From Balanoglossus misakiensis (Eukaryota; Hemichordata), in assembly GCA_040954595.2 (NCBI GenBank), contig CM082596.2, positions 7,254,001 to 7,318,000 of the forward strand: 64,000 nt of DNA, read 5' to 3'. This document shows, piece after piece, positions 46,242 to 57,515 of this stretch. Within the stretch, counting starts at the first letter, position 1, and every line of letters begins with the position of its first letter. The notes under the pieces were generated by a model. That model was not told the origin of the DNA. It searched no databases and worked only from the letters and a program-made list of their open reading frames with translations. The translations under genes were made by a program, and so were the position numbers.

Positions 46242-47513
46242 TCAGACCAGGGTTTGGGTGCGACCGTCCGAGCATTGGGGACATTCAGACGGAATGCTAT
46301 TTTCTCTTTGAAGAGCCGCGCATTTATAAGAAGCCACCACCGACCGTCTCTTCTTCACCAATGGCAGCATTGCAAGGACGGACCACCAAATGCGCCGATA
46401 GGCGTGCCTGAAGTTGTCGCTGCCTCGCGCGTATATCAGGGGGTTGAGGGCGCTGTTGGTGTAGATCAACCACTTGAAGAAGCGGAAACCGGCGTACGGG
46501 AGCTTCAGACAGTAATACCGGTAATCGCACTGGGACAGGCGCAGCTGAGCGACGATGAACGGCAGCCAGCAGATGAAAAACGTCAGAATTACAATGCCGA
46601 CTATCTGCGCCGTTTTGTACTCTCTCGTCAGCAGCCGTCTGGCCCGCCTCGTCCTGGTCCCCTCTCCGCGACATTCGGCAGAATCGCTGTTCGAACTACC
46701 ACCGCTGCCGCCCCGGTGTATCCGCATTTCGACGTTCTCGCGGGCCGACGAGATTCCGCTGAAGGTGACCCGCCTCCTGCCCGCTGAAATGTTCTTCATC
46801 TGCCTCGTGGCGATCAGGTAGATCCTGAAGTAGGCGAAGAGGAAGACCACGGCCAGGAAGAGCAGGCTGGAGAGCGCCGTCACCAGATAATTCCGGGCGT
46901 TCTGCGTGAACTCGCACGCGCGGTCGGTGACGATGTCGTTCGTGGCGTGCCACCACAAAATACACGGGAACGACAGGCACACGGCTATGAACCACACGGC
47001 GAGTATCATAGCGGCCGCCTTCCTTCGGGACAGTCCCCGCCTGTACTGTATGGGGTAAACGACAGCTATGTATCTGTCGAGGGAGATCAGGGCGATGTTG
47101 CCGATGCACGCCAGGCCGCTGAGGACCTCGCTGGCCTTCCAGAAGTCACACACCAGCGCGCCCATGTTCCAGACACCGCCGGACAAGTCGTAGACTATCG
47201 CCAGGGGCATGACCACCAGCCCCATGATGAGATCGGCGAGCGACAGCGACAGGATGAAACTGTTCGTCACCGTCCGCAGGAAGCGTTCCCTGACCACGGC
47301 CACGACGACGAAGACGTTGCTGACGACGGTGAAGAGGCTAAGGCAGGCTAAGAAAATCCCAAGCGGAGGCAACAGCCAGGCCGGCAGCATGTAGGCCGTG
47401 CGCTGCTGGGCAGCGCTGGCGTTGACGCTGACATAAGCTGTATCGTTCATCTGAACATCCTCCGTTGCAAAATTAAGGAAACAACTGGTGTTGCTGTCCA
47501 CATCATCACACAT
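46242..47513 (-). CDS. intronless rhodopsin-class (class A) GPCR, aminergic-like
   Basis: A single uninterrupted frame of 423 residues. It has three N-glycosylation sites before TM1 (NTS, NDT, NAS), N66 in TM1, LSLADL with D94 in TM2, C122 and DRY (146-148) in TM3, C200 in loop 2, FFICWLPF (312-319) in TM6, WLIYTNSALNPLIY (TM7) and a Cys pair (329/335) in loop 3. The W and Y of TM7 and the TM3 pattern resemble amine receptors (dopamine, octopamine, histamine, adrenergic), but the amine-binding Asp of TM3 is Glu129 and the TM5 proline is Leu220. The ligand cannot be named. Loop 3 is Ser/Gly/Arg-rich. The C-terminus QTLV fits a class I PDZ ligand. The gene is convergent with the adhesion GPCR. 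Start is the first ATG; a second Met at residue 22 is possible. Confidence 0.93.
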   Translation of the reverse strand: MCDDVDSNTSCFLNFATEDVQMNDTAYVSVNASAAQQRTAYMLPAWLLPPLGIFLACLSLFTVVSNVFVVVAVVRERFLRTVTNSFILSLSLADLIMGLVVMPLAIVYDLSGGVWNMGALVCDFWKASEVLSGLACIGNIALISLDRYIAVVYPIQYRRGLSRRKAAAMILAVWFIAVCLSFPCILWWHATNDIVTDRACEFTQNARNYLVTALSSLLFLAVVFLFAYFRIYLIATRQMKNISAGRRRVTFSGISSARENVEMRIHRGGSGGSSNSDSAECRGEGTRTRRARRLLTREYKTAQIVGIVILTFFICWLPFIVAQLRLSQCDYRYYCLKLPYAGFRFFKWLIYTNSALNPLIYARGSDNFRHAYRRIWWSVLAMLPLVKKRRSVVASYKCAALQRENSIPSECPQCSDGRTQTLV

Positions 47514-48174
47514 TATGCAGTTTTGACAGCCAACACGAAATACAGTACACAGCGATTATGCTAAATCCGGCAACACTAAATCAACTGACGTTTCCGACCT
47601 ATCATATTAATAGAAAAGTGATATAATATTTCCCTCTTTCGACAACGCGGTATGGCTGTACGTAAACTATCTGAGCAAACTACAGTGCCGCTTTCTCAAA
47701 ATGAACACTTCGCCGTGGATAATATCCTGTTTCTTGGCCTTTGTCGTACTATTTGTGAATAAACGCCAGCTAACCTCCGGCTAGCACAACGCACTTGTAC
47801 CTACCCTACATAATCATAATTATGCCATAAAATTAAGCGCATGATCGAACTTTGGAACGCGGCAGGCAAAGTCCCCGTTAATCCATTTGAGCCACATTTG
47901 TCATCACGCATCTGCAGACAGTGCGTTACCTTATACCCTTTAATTTTCTTGAAGTCATGGTGACAGATTTGAAATATAAAGGAGGTGGTAATCAATTGCT
48001 ATTGCAGAATATTAATAACGATTTCGCACACAAAAGTTTACAAGACTCGACAGCACAATATAAACACTTCACGACATATATCGTCACATTTATAAATTTA
48101 CATACGCCTGTACATGTGCAGTGTACATGTATATGGTCAAAACAGCGTGTCTGAGTTTCCGAATGTGGTGGTGC

Positions 48175-48265
48175 AGTTTTTTCGCGTGTGGCACCCACTG
48201 AAAATCTGTGATTGGCTATCTTTCGATTGTCCATGGTAACTGGTTAAATTTGCAAAGGTGACAGT
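48175..48265 (+). repeat. dispersed repeat pair with 53085-53180
   Basis: Both copies read TTTTTTCGCGTGTG, CACCCACTGAAAATC, TGTGATTGGCTA or CGTGATTGGCTA, and CCATGGTAACTG, then a TAAATTT segment. About 85 bp at roughly 80 percent identity by eye. Confidence 0.75.
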
Positions 48266-51200
48266 ACCTTTATTTTTTAACACGGTAGAGTTTTTTCCTT
48301 CAAATTCCTAATGTTGATCTCTGCCATGTTCAATTTCCTGTACAGGCGCACATAATTTAATTTACGTCACGGGTAATCATCGAACTAATTCTCTGCCTGA
48401 ACCACAAACAAAGATCACATGCACTCAGTGTATCTAGTACAGTATAGGTCACATTCAATAATCTGCCCTCATTAACTGACTGTAGAAGCGTCAGGGAATA
48501 CAATCTCCTGTACTGTTTTATGGGTGTATCGATCATCCCGCGCAAATATCACTGGTGGGAAAGTTGGCATGGCGCTTTTTAGTCAGCTGTATTTAGGTCT
48601 ATTTCTGATCGGAAAGTCAATATTTTGTCACGTTTTACCGCGTTTCTGACAAGTCCGGCGGTTGTTAACATGTTTGCATACTCGTGTATCCCTTCAAGGA
48701 ACATACCAGACATTAATTGCTGGGTTGATTTAAAGCACGTCATTTTGAATGAAATATTCACCGCTGGCCATTTGCGAAGAAATGCATGTATGCATAATTC
48801 ATGGTATATTTGTCAAATTCATAGTGCTACTATCGTAAAATCAATGCTGTTAGACAAAATAATGTCCTATTATGAAGTTTTTTTTGACACGTCATAAATT
48901 TGTGAGTTATGGTATGACCTGGCCATTATGGAAACTACGGGAATATCCGCGTGCCCGCTATATTCTTCGATATCAAATCACGTCAAAGGCAGTTACGCTG
49001 GTATTCAAATTTCTAGCTGACGGCCAACGTGGTGCAGGCGACGACTGCGCAGACGAAACACCGTGAGGCTGGTTAGGCACCATGCCAGATACTTGTTACA
49101 TTTCTGGCGGTTTTTAAGTATAAAAACAAAAACAAATAATGAGCGCGTGATTTTAAATTCTGGATAGGACAAAGTACACTGCGTGAAGTCTGGCATTATG
49201 CAAATACGACGGGACACACCAAAGAGAATGTTAATGGGGTTCTCTTCACTGAATATATTAATTAACACCTTTCTGAAACCTAAACAGGAGGCGAGTGGCT
49301 ATCCAATGCAAGCTGAAGCGAGACAGAAGCGGAGAAGACGAAATATAGCGAGGTTCTACGAGGAGTGGCGGCGTAAACGACGTCACCGACCGCTGTTGGG
49401 TCAACCCTAACCCTATTCATCATACCTTGCCAATATTAACTGCTTTCCCTCGGTAAGCCACTGGGAATTCGTCACTTTCAAATTTTACTAGCTTAGCTCA
49501 CAAACTCCGGGGACGCGAAACAATATGAATATGGAATGCCCGTGGCAGACACTAATGCACACGGATTTAAAACGCAGTCGTGTTTATCGCTGATATTGCA
49601 TTAATCAGGCTGTCAACTCTGCGCGCCAACAGCATATGACGGCTACGGAGATTCGTCGTTTTATGCCTCCGTTCTTATCTCGTTCTGAATTACTCGTAAT
49701 CATTCTAATTTGATCTCAGAAATCTTCCGGAAGTCTCGGTGTCCCTTCAGTACATGCATTAATATAGGCAGACGGTTGATTCAATACAACGCGCATTAAA
49801 TTCAAGATCGGAGAATAGGAGCATAGACTACCCAGTCTGGAAATCAAGCGTTCACCACCTGGACACCGCCAAAAAATATGAACAGTACAATATCATCGTT
49901 GTGCTTATGCAAGGCGGGGGTCAATTACCGTACTAAACCCTGATTTTGGGGTCGGTCGTGACAATATTGTAATTGTTTCAAAGTCGACTGTCGAATTTAA
50001 TTCGCAAGGGTAAACCAATCTAATCAGAATGCAAAATGAAAGATGCCGTGACTCCAGGGAGCCTGTAAATCACCGAATTATTGATCGCTAGTACGTGTAC
50101 AACCCATGTTCAATTTACTGTAGGCCTAAACCAATTGCTGCATAGTATACTGTACCCTGATTAATTGGCCTCTATTAACTTTGTAATAAATGCTCTATTA
50201 CGTACAATTTATCACACGCTTATCCCACGTTTTTACTCGACAATATCTCCCCAATACATATAAGTTACATGTTTGTATAAACATTTGGTAAAGATATAAG
50301 CAAAATTCGCTCGCGTATATACGTAGAATGTTACTCAATTGTATACTATGAGTCTCCGTATAATAAACTTGCCCGGTTAATGAATATTAGCACGGGGGGG
50401 GGGGGGGTTTGACAGAGTCGATCGGCGCCGAAGTCGATAATATTTCTTAAAGTCGTTGACGTTTATCGCGTCATATGACCACAGGTGGCGACCTTCATGT
50501 CTACTCTTTCCCCGTGATTCAAAATCCAACACCTTGGGCGTTACACACGTATACATGCGACGGCATCTGTTACAATAATTATAATCGGTAACATATTAGA
50601 GGAATCAGCACAATATTTGAATTTATACCACTTTGGTTGCTAGTAAGCCGAGTTTTTCATCCGAAGACTTGCCTGAGATACGATTGAACAGTTTGTGCTC
50701 ATAATATCATGTACGACCTGACGTTTTGATAGTTTTGTTGAATTTTTTACAATAGCCATTAAAGGTCTAGACATGCCCTCCGAGCCCAATCGGAAATGTC
50801 CACTATATACTACTCGTTCTTTAAAGGTTACAAATGCGAAATACTATTTATACTGTAGTAGTAGCTGTAGTAAGAGATGTTTGATCAAACAAATTATGAA
50901 TAAAAATGAAATTATAAAGAGGAAACAGAATATTTTATGCCTCAATTACGTCAATGTAGATGCTGAAATGGCTCAATAAACTTCACTTGTTTGTAGGTAG
51001 GTATTCATTCTTTAGGGGGAAGTCACTAATCACCACGTGACGTTTCAGAGCAAACACTCTGGTGAATACATCGGTTTTAGCAACAGTTACAGACCTTACT
51101 GATCGCGGGAAGTTGTGTTTAATCGTAGATGAAATTCATCTACGATTTGCACTGTCTCCAATCAGGGAGAGTATTGGCCTTCGTGGTAAATTACACGTGA

Positions 51201-52574
51201 TTTCCGCCTTTGTCCGGACAAAGTTTCCGGAAAACCCGGCTTGTCCCAGTGCACTCACTCTCTAACTAGTCAAGGCAGCGCCATCTACGGTTGAAACCGA
51301 AACTGCCCATTCCAAGATCCGCATCTGAAAGCGGTTGCGTTGCCAGGTAACAGCCACCACAACATAACTGGACGATGCCCTGTGCGTTCAGTACACTCAA
51401 CGACCGCATTGACTGACGACGTTCCTCGCTCACGGTTAATACTTTGTTTGCATGAAGAATGACGTGACATTAAAATCATTTGAGAGTCTGAAGATAATTT
51501 CCCCAAGATATAAATGCTGTTTACCTTTTGGAGACGTGGCGTGGCGTTTTCGTGACTTTGCGAACGAGTGTCTGGCCCTAAGATGTGCAGCCGTTCCTGC
51601 GCCACGGACGCGTTTTCGCCAGAACGGCCAACGTGTAAGTATATCGGATTAATACTTGTACGCGTAATGATACAACTTTGAAATCCGAACAACGCTGTTC
51701 CCGAAAACAACTTTAAAACGAAAAGTCGCGGCAGCTTTCGCTAAGCTAAATTCCTAACTATATACAACGACTGCTAAGGGTGAAAGTTACATGTCTGAAC
51801 GTTAACATACTATGAAGTCCATAAACTTACTTGTTGATCCTTGGCTTGGGCAGTCCGTTGTCTCCAGAGAACAAGAAAAACACGTGAACCAAGCATCACT
51901 AGTCGATTTCCCGAGTCCTTGGATCCCCGCACTCGACGCGTACGCTCATCATGGCTACACACGTGACGCCACCAACGTCAGAAACTCAGTACCACGTCAT
52001 GTCTCGATCAACTATCAGACAGACGCCCGTCCCTCACACATTATTTCATACTGACGCTACAAATTCCGCGCTGCTCATGGTACTCCGGCGACAGTGGGCA
52101 GTGTGATACATCATGAAGGCCTCAGAACACTATTCTTGAAGTATTTCCACATCAGAATCCTTTGCGTAAATCAGCGCGTCAACTCCACGTCCACGCGGTC
52201 GGCAATGGTTCCAGGAAGCCTCCCTGCATGCGCTAGACAGATTTGCATATGAATAGGCTTGCGATCAATAAAACACCTGGACACAGCTCTGAGAATTTTC
52301 AAAGTGGGCGTTCACAAGGCGGCAATTTTTTATTTGCATGACCCTGTTTCTAGGTTGCTGTCAACAACACGTAATTCATGTACATGTACACCAATAGCTA
52401 TACTAATTCCGCTGATGCGCTGTGTTCACCGTATACCGGAAGTGCGGTATATAAAAATGTCGCTCTAAAATACCGCCGTTTAGTTTTTCGACAACTATAT
52501 AAAAGATACGGAAACTTTTTAAGTGCACATTAAAAAATACTATTTTAACCACTGTTCGCAGGTCGAATCAAGAA

Positions 52575-52814
52575 ATGTACTTTCCCAACAACTTCCATCC
52601 CGCTTGTGGACACGAGATTGAAAAACTCACCAAAATGAATAATCGGTCTCTACCATTTATTCATTTTGGGCGAGATTTTACTCTCATATCCTACAAACGG
52701 GATGGAAGTTGTGTGTGGTCGAACTGTGCTTCACGATATATCCACATGTACATTAACATAAACGGTGTCTTGTATGAAAAAAGGGCAGCGAGAGAGAGAC
52801 TTTGTCCCTTTAAT
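52575..52814. mobile_element. foldback MITE, truncated copy (left end missing)
   Basis: Matches the right two thirds of the element at 29372-29726: CAACTTCCATCCC, CACCAAAATGAATAATCG, TTATTCATTTTGGGCGAG, ATATATCCACATGTACATTA, and the end GAGAGACTTTGTCCCTTTAA. Confidence 0.85.
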
Positions 52815-53084
52815 TGCTTGAGGGAGTGCACCCGAGAAGTTCCAGTCTCAGACTGACGTGTTTGTGCCAAGAAACCGGTCGGATTCTGACGAAGATGGCT
52901 TCAATCGGAGGGTTCAAAAGACTTGTCACAGGCGTGTCGCTGTCAGTATTGCCAATGAACTTCTGTCAATGAAAAACAACACAGAAGAGACAAGATTGAA
53001 GGTATACAGTCACCTCCAATTTCCATTCGCCCATATATGGCTGAAATTGCGTATCTGAGCGTTCTAAAGAACATAGGGTAGCGC

Positions 53085-53180
53085 TCTTTTTTTCGCGTGT
53101 GTCACCCACTGAAAATCCGTGATTGGCTAGATCTCAAGTTTACCATGGTAACTGTAGCTAAATTTCCATATGTGACCGTA
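53085..53180 (+). repeat. dispersed repeat, second copy of the 48175 family
   Basis: TTTTTTTCGCGTGTGTCACC, CACTGAAAATCCGTGATTGG, then ACCATGGTAACTGTAGCTAA. Direct orientation with 48175-48265. Confidence 0.7.
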
Positions 53181-53316
53181 TACCTTTCATTAAAAGTATC
53201 ATATTCGAATTTGTGTACGTATGCACTCACAGAATCGAACACATACTAAGCAATACACAAATTAAGCCAGATTCAAAATGACTTTCTGGTAAATTTGTGT
53301 CGCGATCGGATCTTAC

Positions 53317-55606
53317 CTTTTCCTGGTCCAGTTCATCCAGGTACACGTTGAAGGTGGCCTCTGATGCACCGTACAGCACGTTGTATTCTTTGAGCCACAT
53401 TTCGTCTTTGCCAGAAGGCTCGTTCCTGCCTTGCATGACGACGCCGCTGACTGTCGTCATATCTTGGAACTGAACCTGAAACCACTCTGTTTTACTGTCA
53501 CTGTCGGCCTGCCAACCGCCGGGTAGCACGCCGTCAACCTGTAGCATGTTGAGTCTTCCAAAGTGGGCGGCCATTGGTCCAAATAAAGAATCAGTGAAAG
53601 TCGATGACGCTGTTATGTTATTGTCGGTTATGAACCCGGACTCCATTCCTAAGGTTTGGTTACAACCTGCACGTTAGACAGTTATTATCGAATATGATTA
53701 TTAATCAAAGGTATGTATGTACTATAGTATGTATGTATGTATGTATGTATGTATGTATGTATGTATGTATGTATGTATGTATGTATGTATGTATGTATGT
53801 ATGTATGTATGTATGTATGTATGTATGTAGGTATGTATGTATGTATGTATGTATGTATGTATGTATGTATGTATGTATGTATGTATGTATGTATGTATGT
53901 ATGTATGTATGTATGTATGTATGTATGTATGTGTTTGTGTGTGTGCGTGTGCGTGCGTGCGTGCATGCGTGCGTGCGTGCGTACGTACGTATGTATGTAT
54001 GTAATATGTGATAGGCGTACACTTACTTGATTCTGTGATCTCCGTAGCCGATGTTGTCACTCCTGGCGTCGATGGTACCATCGTTGCAGAATCTGAAATC
54101 ACAACAAGAAAACGTGTGTGACAAAAGGGTTGACATTCGTGTAATATTACGATCACCGCTTTTCTGTTCCCTGAAGTGAAAAAAACTTCACGCTAAAGCA
54201 AATGTCTATTATCACTGAAAAGCAAGAAAATCCGATAGTTAGCTCAATACCAAAAGCTTGAAAGCGTAGCTTGGATCTTATAGTTACAACCAGGTGTCAC
54301 CTTTGCATTATATACCATTATCGAATTCTTCCTCGCTATTTTCAAACTGTTATTTGAAACTCTCTACACTGCCAATGCTGTTTCTATAGTCTTACTGCTT
54401 TCTCAAGCCTTTCGCACGCGCAAAGCTATATACTCTACTCAGACTGTCCAGCGATTCACTCACCGAATGCACAGTCTTTCCCAGAATACCCCGGATGACA
54501 CAAACAAACATGTCCGTCCCTACTGCAGTCTGGTAGACACTCGCCGTTGCCGTTGCACGACCCAACTGAGCAGCCAGTGTATATCTATGGAGGAAACAAA
54601 ACCACGGAACAATTAAAGAAAGGAATACATCTTGGGCAAATAGTAGTTTCTCGGTTAGCAATCCGCTTTGCTGTTTGGTCAATTCAGGAAAACCAATCCT
54701 ATTTAGAGATCACGTATACGTGTGTATCACATGTCCCATGTACACCCAGTAGATTTCCGGCAAGAACGTCTATCATTTTGATGTACAGAGGAAAGACTCT
54801 ACATCGCAAACATGTTTAATTAAGTACGGCGGCCTACATTGGTAAAAGACTTGTCTTGAATTGCGCATGAGTAGTAAAACGCCGCTTTAGTGTAGGCAAC
54901 TGGCCGGTCTCGAACTCGCACTTACAGTACCGTCACCTAACACTAATGAAGTCAACAAACGAGAGTGCTCATAATCCCAGGAGACTTGACTCCATTTTAG
55001 TGTGGTGCAAATATTTAAGAAGATTTACTTGAAAACCAAAGGCTTAAACTTTTTCTCATCTATTTTGCTCAAATCAACTTTAGATTATTCTCTTTTCACA
55101 TTGGGAATAAAAATTAGGGGTCAGCGTGCAACATTTTGAATGAGCGACAAAAATTGTCTCAAATTTAAAATTCAAAATGGCCGCCAATCTCTGTGTTAAT
55201 TCTATGGTGGAAAATTAAAGTAGTGATATTTATGAAAACAACACGGTACGGTAAACACAGTGTTTTTTCCGCTTTGCTTGGAAATAGTCAAAGGTTTGGT
55301 GACTATCTGAAATTTGTCACCGGGGCGCGAACTACTGTCACGACGGAATTTTGAAACTGCACTCGGGAAGATTAGCCTAACTCGTTTTCATTTTAAAAGA
55401 CCGCAACACACTATGAAAATATTCGTTCCCGGGAAGGAACGTTTTACTGATTGGTTCTGCAAAAAGTGTTCGTCGTTCACTCTAATCATTCTGATGAACG
55501 GATGCACCGCTGGCGGAACTCCCTGAATTGCTTCTATTCGTTGATAATTCAAATTTTCGTGGATTCATTTTGAGAGCGAATAGAAACAAGGTATTTACTA
55601 TCTTGT

Positions 55607-55637
<31 letters not shown>

Positions 55638-57515
55638 TAGACCACCTTGGAGAAAGAGTTTGCCCGTATTTCGATATTTACTTCGATTCCCTATTAGACC
55701 ATGGTTGACCTAAAATTGTCCGCGGCTCGTGATTTTGATGTTCGAAAAACACTCAGAAGTCTGGCGGCAATATTTGTCCTAAACACAATCTGTATTACTG
55801 CAAAAATCAGTAACAAATGCAATTTGTCCAATTTTTGTTGCCCTTTGTGGAACAGACGATTGCAAGATAATGGCCGACCCGAAGCGGCAGCGATTAAAAT
55901 CATGATGTCATTATAGCTAACGACACGACATCGTCGAAAATCACCGCAGCATCTGCTGAACGTTAGTACTCCCGTAACATATTTGCTTCGCGTTCATAAA
56001 CCCCGACAGGGCGGAAATTAAAATATAAAACCTCGATCATCCCCCAGCTGAGACTGCACTGCGCTCGGAGGCCCCCCCCCCCCCACATCCCGGCGTGTAC
56101 TGCGATCTCCCAACATTCTGAAAGCGGAAATAGGTTCACGTTGGAGTCGCCGTTTTGGAAGGATATCGTGATGGGCCCTTTTTTGCTCGGTTTTCTTCGG
56201 TTCTAATCATTTCGAAACACGACACCCGAAGCTGTTTACCTGTTCCACAATCAATAACAGAATGGCGTCTGCGGGAAGTTGTTAGTTAATGCGGGTGTAC
56301 CAGGACGTTCTCTCTGAAACGTTTTCATCGGTGCTACACCGGCCCAGATACGACTCTGACGGAGTGAGAACGCTTTTCGCCGGTGCTGCGCCGGTGTTAA
56401 TTTTCGAGGGCGATGAGGGGTGGTTCAGGGCTAGCGCTCGGACGCAAATATTCAGTTGGAACGCAAAGTACGTTTACAAAAATGCACATCATGGACCATG
56501 AACTTGAATATTTATACCGAGATATTTTTACGACACACAACCACCTGTTAAATATTGTTTGATCGCTTCTGTCATTGTCACTCTTTTATGACTGTGAAAT
56601 GAAGAAACCAAAACATCATCGAGGATATACTATAGGGAGGTGCTTTGATTGAACGGCAGTTCGGGAGATGACGTAGGCACTCATCGGTTTTGAGAATGGC
56701 ACTTCACTGAGTTTTGCCCTCGACTTCGTGATATTGCATAAACGCGCAGTTCGACACACACACACTCCACTGGACAACTTGCCATGGAAGCTACTCTCAG
56801 CCATTTCGAAGCGGTTGCTAAGCCTTCTCGCGCGGATTGACCTTTTCGCTGTCACTCAAAGTCAGTCCGTTGGCACATTCGCCGCGTCTAGACAGTCTCA
56901 CTTCCAGAAACTGCTGCCAGAAGATAGCTTTGACAAAGTATATAACCAATCCTAATAAGCAGATACACAACTAAGACTAAGATGTGAGACAATAGGGACA
57001 GTTTTAAATTCATCCATGAAAATAATGTGGAAAGACGAAATCATTTAGATTTGATGATGATGGGTTTTCATTTTTTGCTATGTCCGCCAAATACTTTGTA
57101 TTTTTTTTCATAAGAATGAAATACGGACAGATTTGCACGGTTTCTGCTTATACTTCCTTACCTCCTTAACTGTGCCGTCTATGGGATAATATTTCGCCCT
57201 ATTTGTTTCAACGGAGTCGCCGGGAAAATCTTCCAAAGTGCCTTCATTCAGCTGACACAGACTGTCGGCTCGCAAGAAGTTTACAGACTGGCACAGCCCG
57301 CCCGTGTACTGCAGACACGCCGTGTGGCACTCGGCAACGGCGAACACCACCTCGCTGGCGAGGACGTGGTTCCCCAGAACGAACCCCGAAAGCCCCGCCG
57401 CGGCTATTTGCGGAGCTCGCTCGCAGTCACTCCGGTGATAACCCGTCACCATCGCGACGGCAGCCCCGCATCCGGTACGCATCACCAGCGCGAATAACAC
57501 TAATCCCGCCGACAT
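53317..57515 (-). CDS. secreted or membrane PAN-EGF-discoidin protein (3' part not found)
   Basis: Four exons on the minus strand with consistent phases: 57515-57162, 54584-54464, 54092-54027 and 53666-53317. The chosen start (57515) opens a signal peptide (MSAGLVLFALVMRTGCG). It is followed by a PAN/apple-like domain (LSGFVLGN, VAECHTACLQY, CQSVNFL, CQLNEGT, YYPIDG), an EGF module (CSVGSCNGNGECLPDC, HVCLCHPGYSGKDC), a short Ser/Thr-rich linker, and an F5/8C discoidin domain (CNQTLGMESGFITDNNITAS, GGW, WFQVQF, SGVVMQGR, WLKEYNVLYG). The discoidin domain stops after about 116 residues at a clean GTAAGA donor; the second half (usually FxGNxD ... RIxP ... GC) was not found to the left. The protein probably binds cell-surface glycans or lipids. 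An upstream in-frame Met (57707) would add about 64 residues without a signal peptide and is less likely. Confidence 0.72.
53725..54002 (+). repeat. (GTAT)n microsatellite with GTGC tail
   Basis: About 52 copies of GTAT with one GTAG interruption near 53829, then a (GTGC)n and (GTAT)n tail from about 53930. It lies in the intron between the discoidin and linker exons of the PAN-EGF-discoidin gene. Confidence 0.97.
54585..57161 (-). other. large intron of the PAN-EGF-discoidin gene
   Basis: It holds a dispersed repeat (55075-55225), a (GT)n-G17 run at about 55605-55637, and a C13-14 run near 56071-56084. A tRNA-like box B word (GAGTTCGAGACCGG on the minus strand, near 54905) could mark a SINE remnant. 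No further coding exon was recognised. Confidence 0.5.
55075..55225 (+). repeat. dispersed repeat, copy 3 (see 23090 and 28430)
   Basis: GGGAATAAAAATTAGGGGTC, ATTGTCTCAAATTTAAAATT and AAAATGGCCGCCAATCTCTG match 28430-28560 (inverted) and, more loosely, 23090-23240. Confidence 0.65.

Larger units (their letters stand above)
47514..53316. other. long intergenic or intronic region without recognised genes
   Basis: AT-rich DNA without convincing coding exons. I looked on the minus strand for the missing second half of the discoidin domain encoded at 53317-53666 and saw no match. It holds dispersed repeats (48175-48265, 53085-53180), a G14 run near 50394-50407, a short palindrome at 51120-51146 (AATCGTAGATGAA and its inverse) and a MITE fragment at 52575-52814. 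The ORF at 51285-51710 and the others have no recognisable domain. Confidence 0.55.

Noticed and set aside
51285-51710. Minus-strand ORF of 141 residues
   Set aside because: No domain, no splice partner, and it does not match the missing half of the discoidin domain.
46242-53666. Class A GPCR as the 3' end of the PAN-EGF-discoidin gene
   Set aside because: The strand agrees, but the GPCR has its own glycosylated N-terminus and start codon, and the discoidin domain would be left incomplete. There is no junction evidence.
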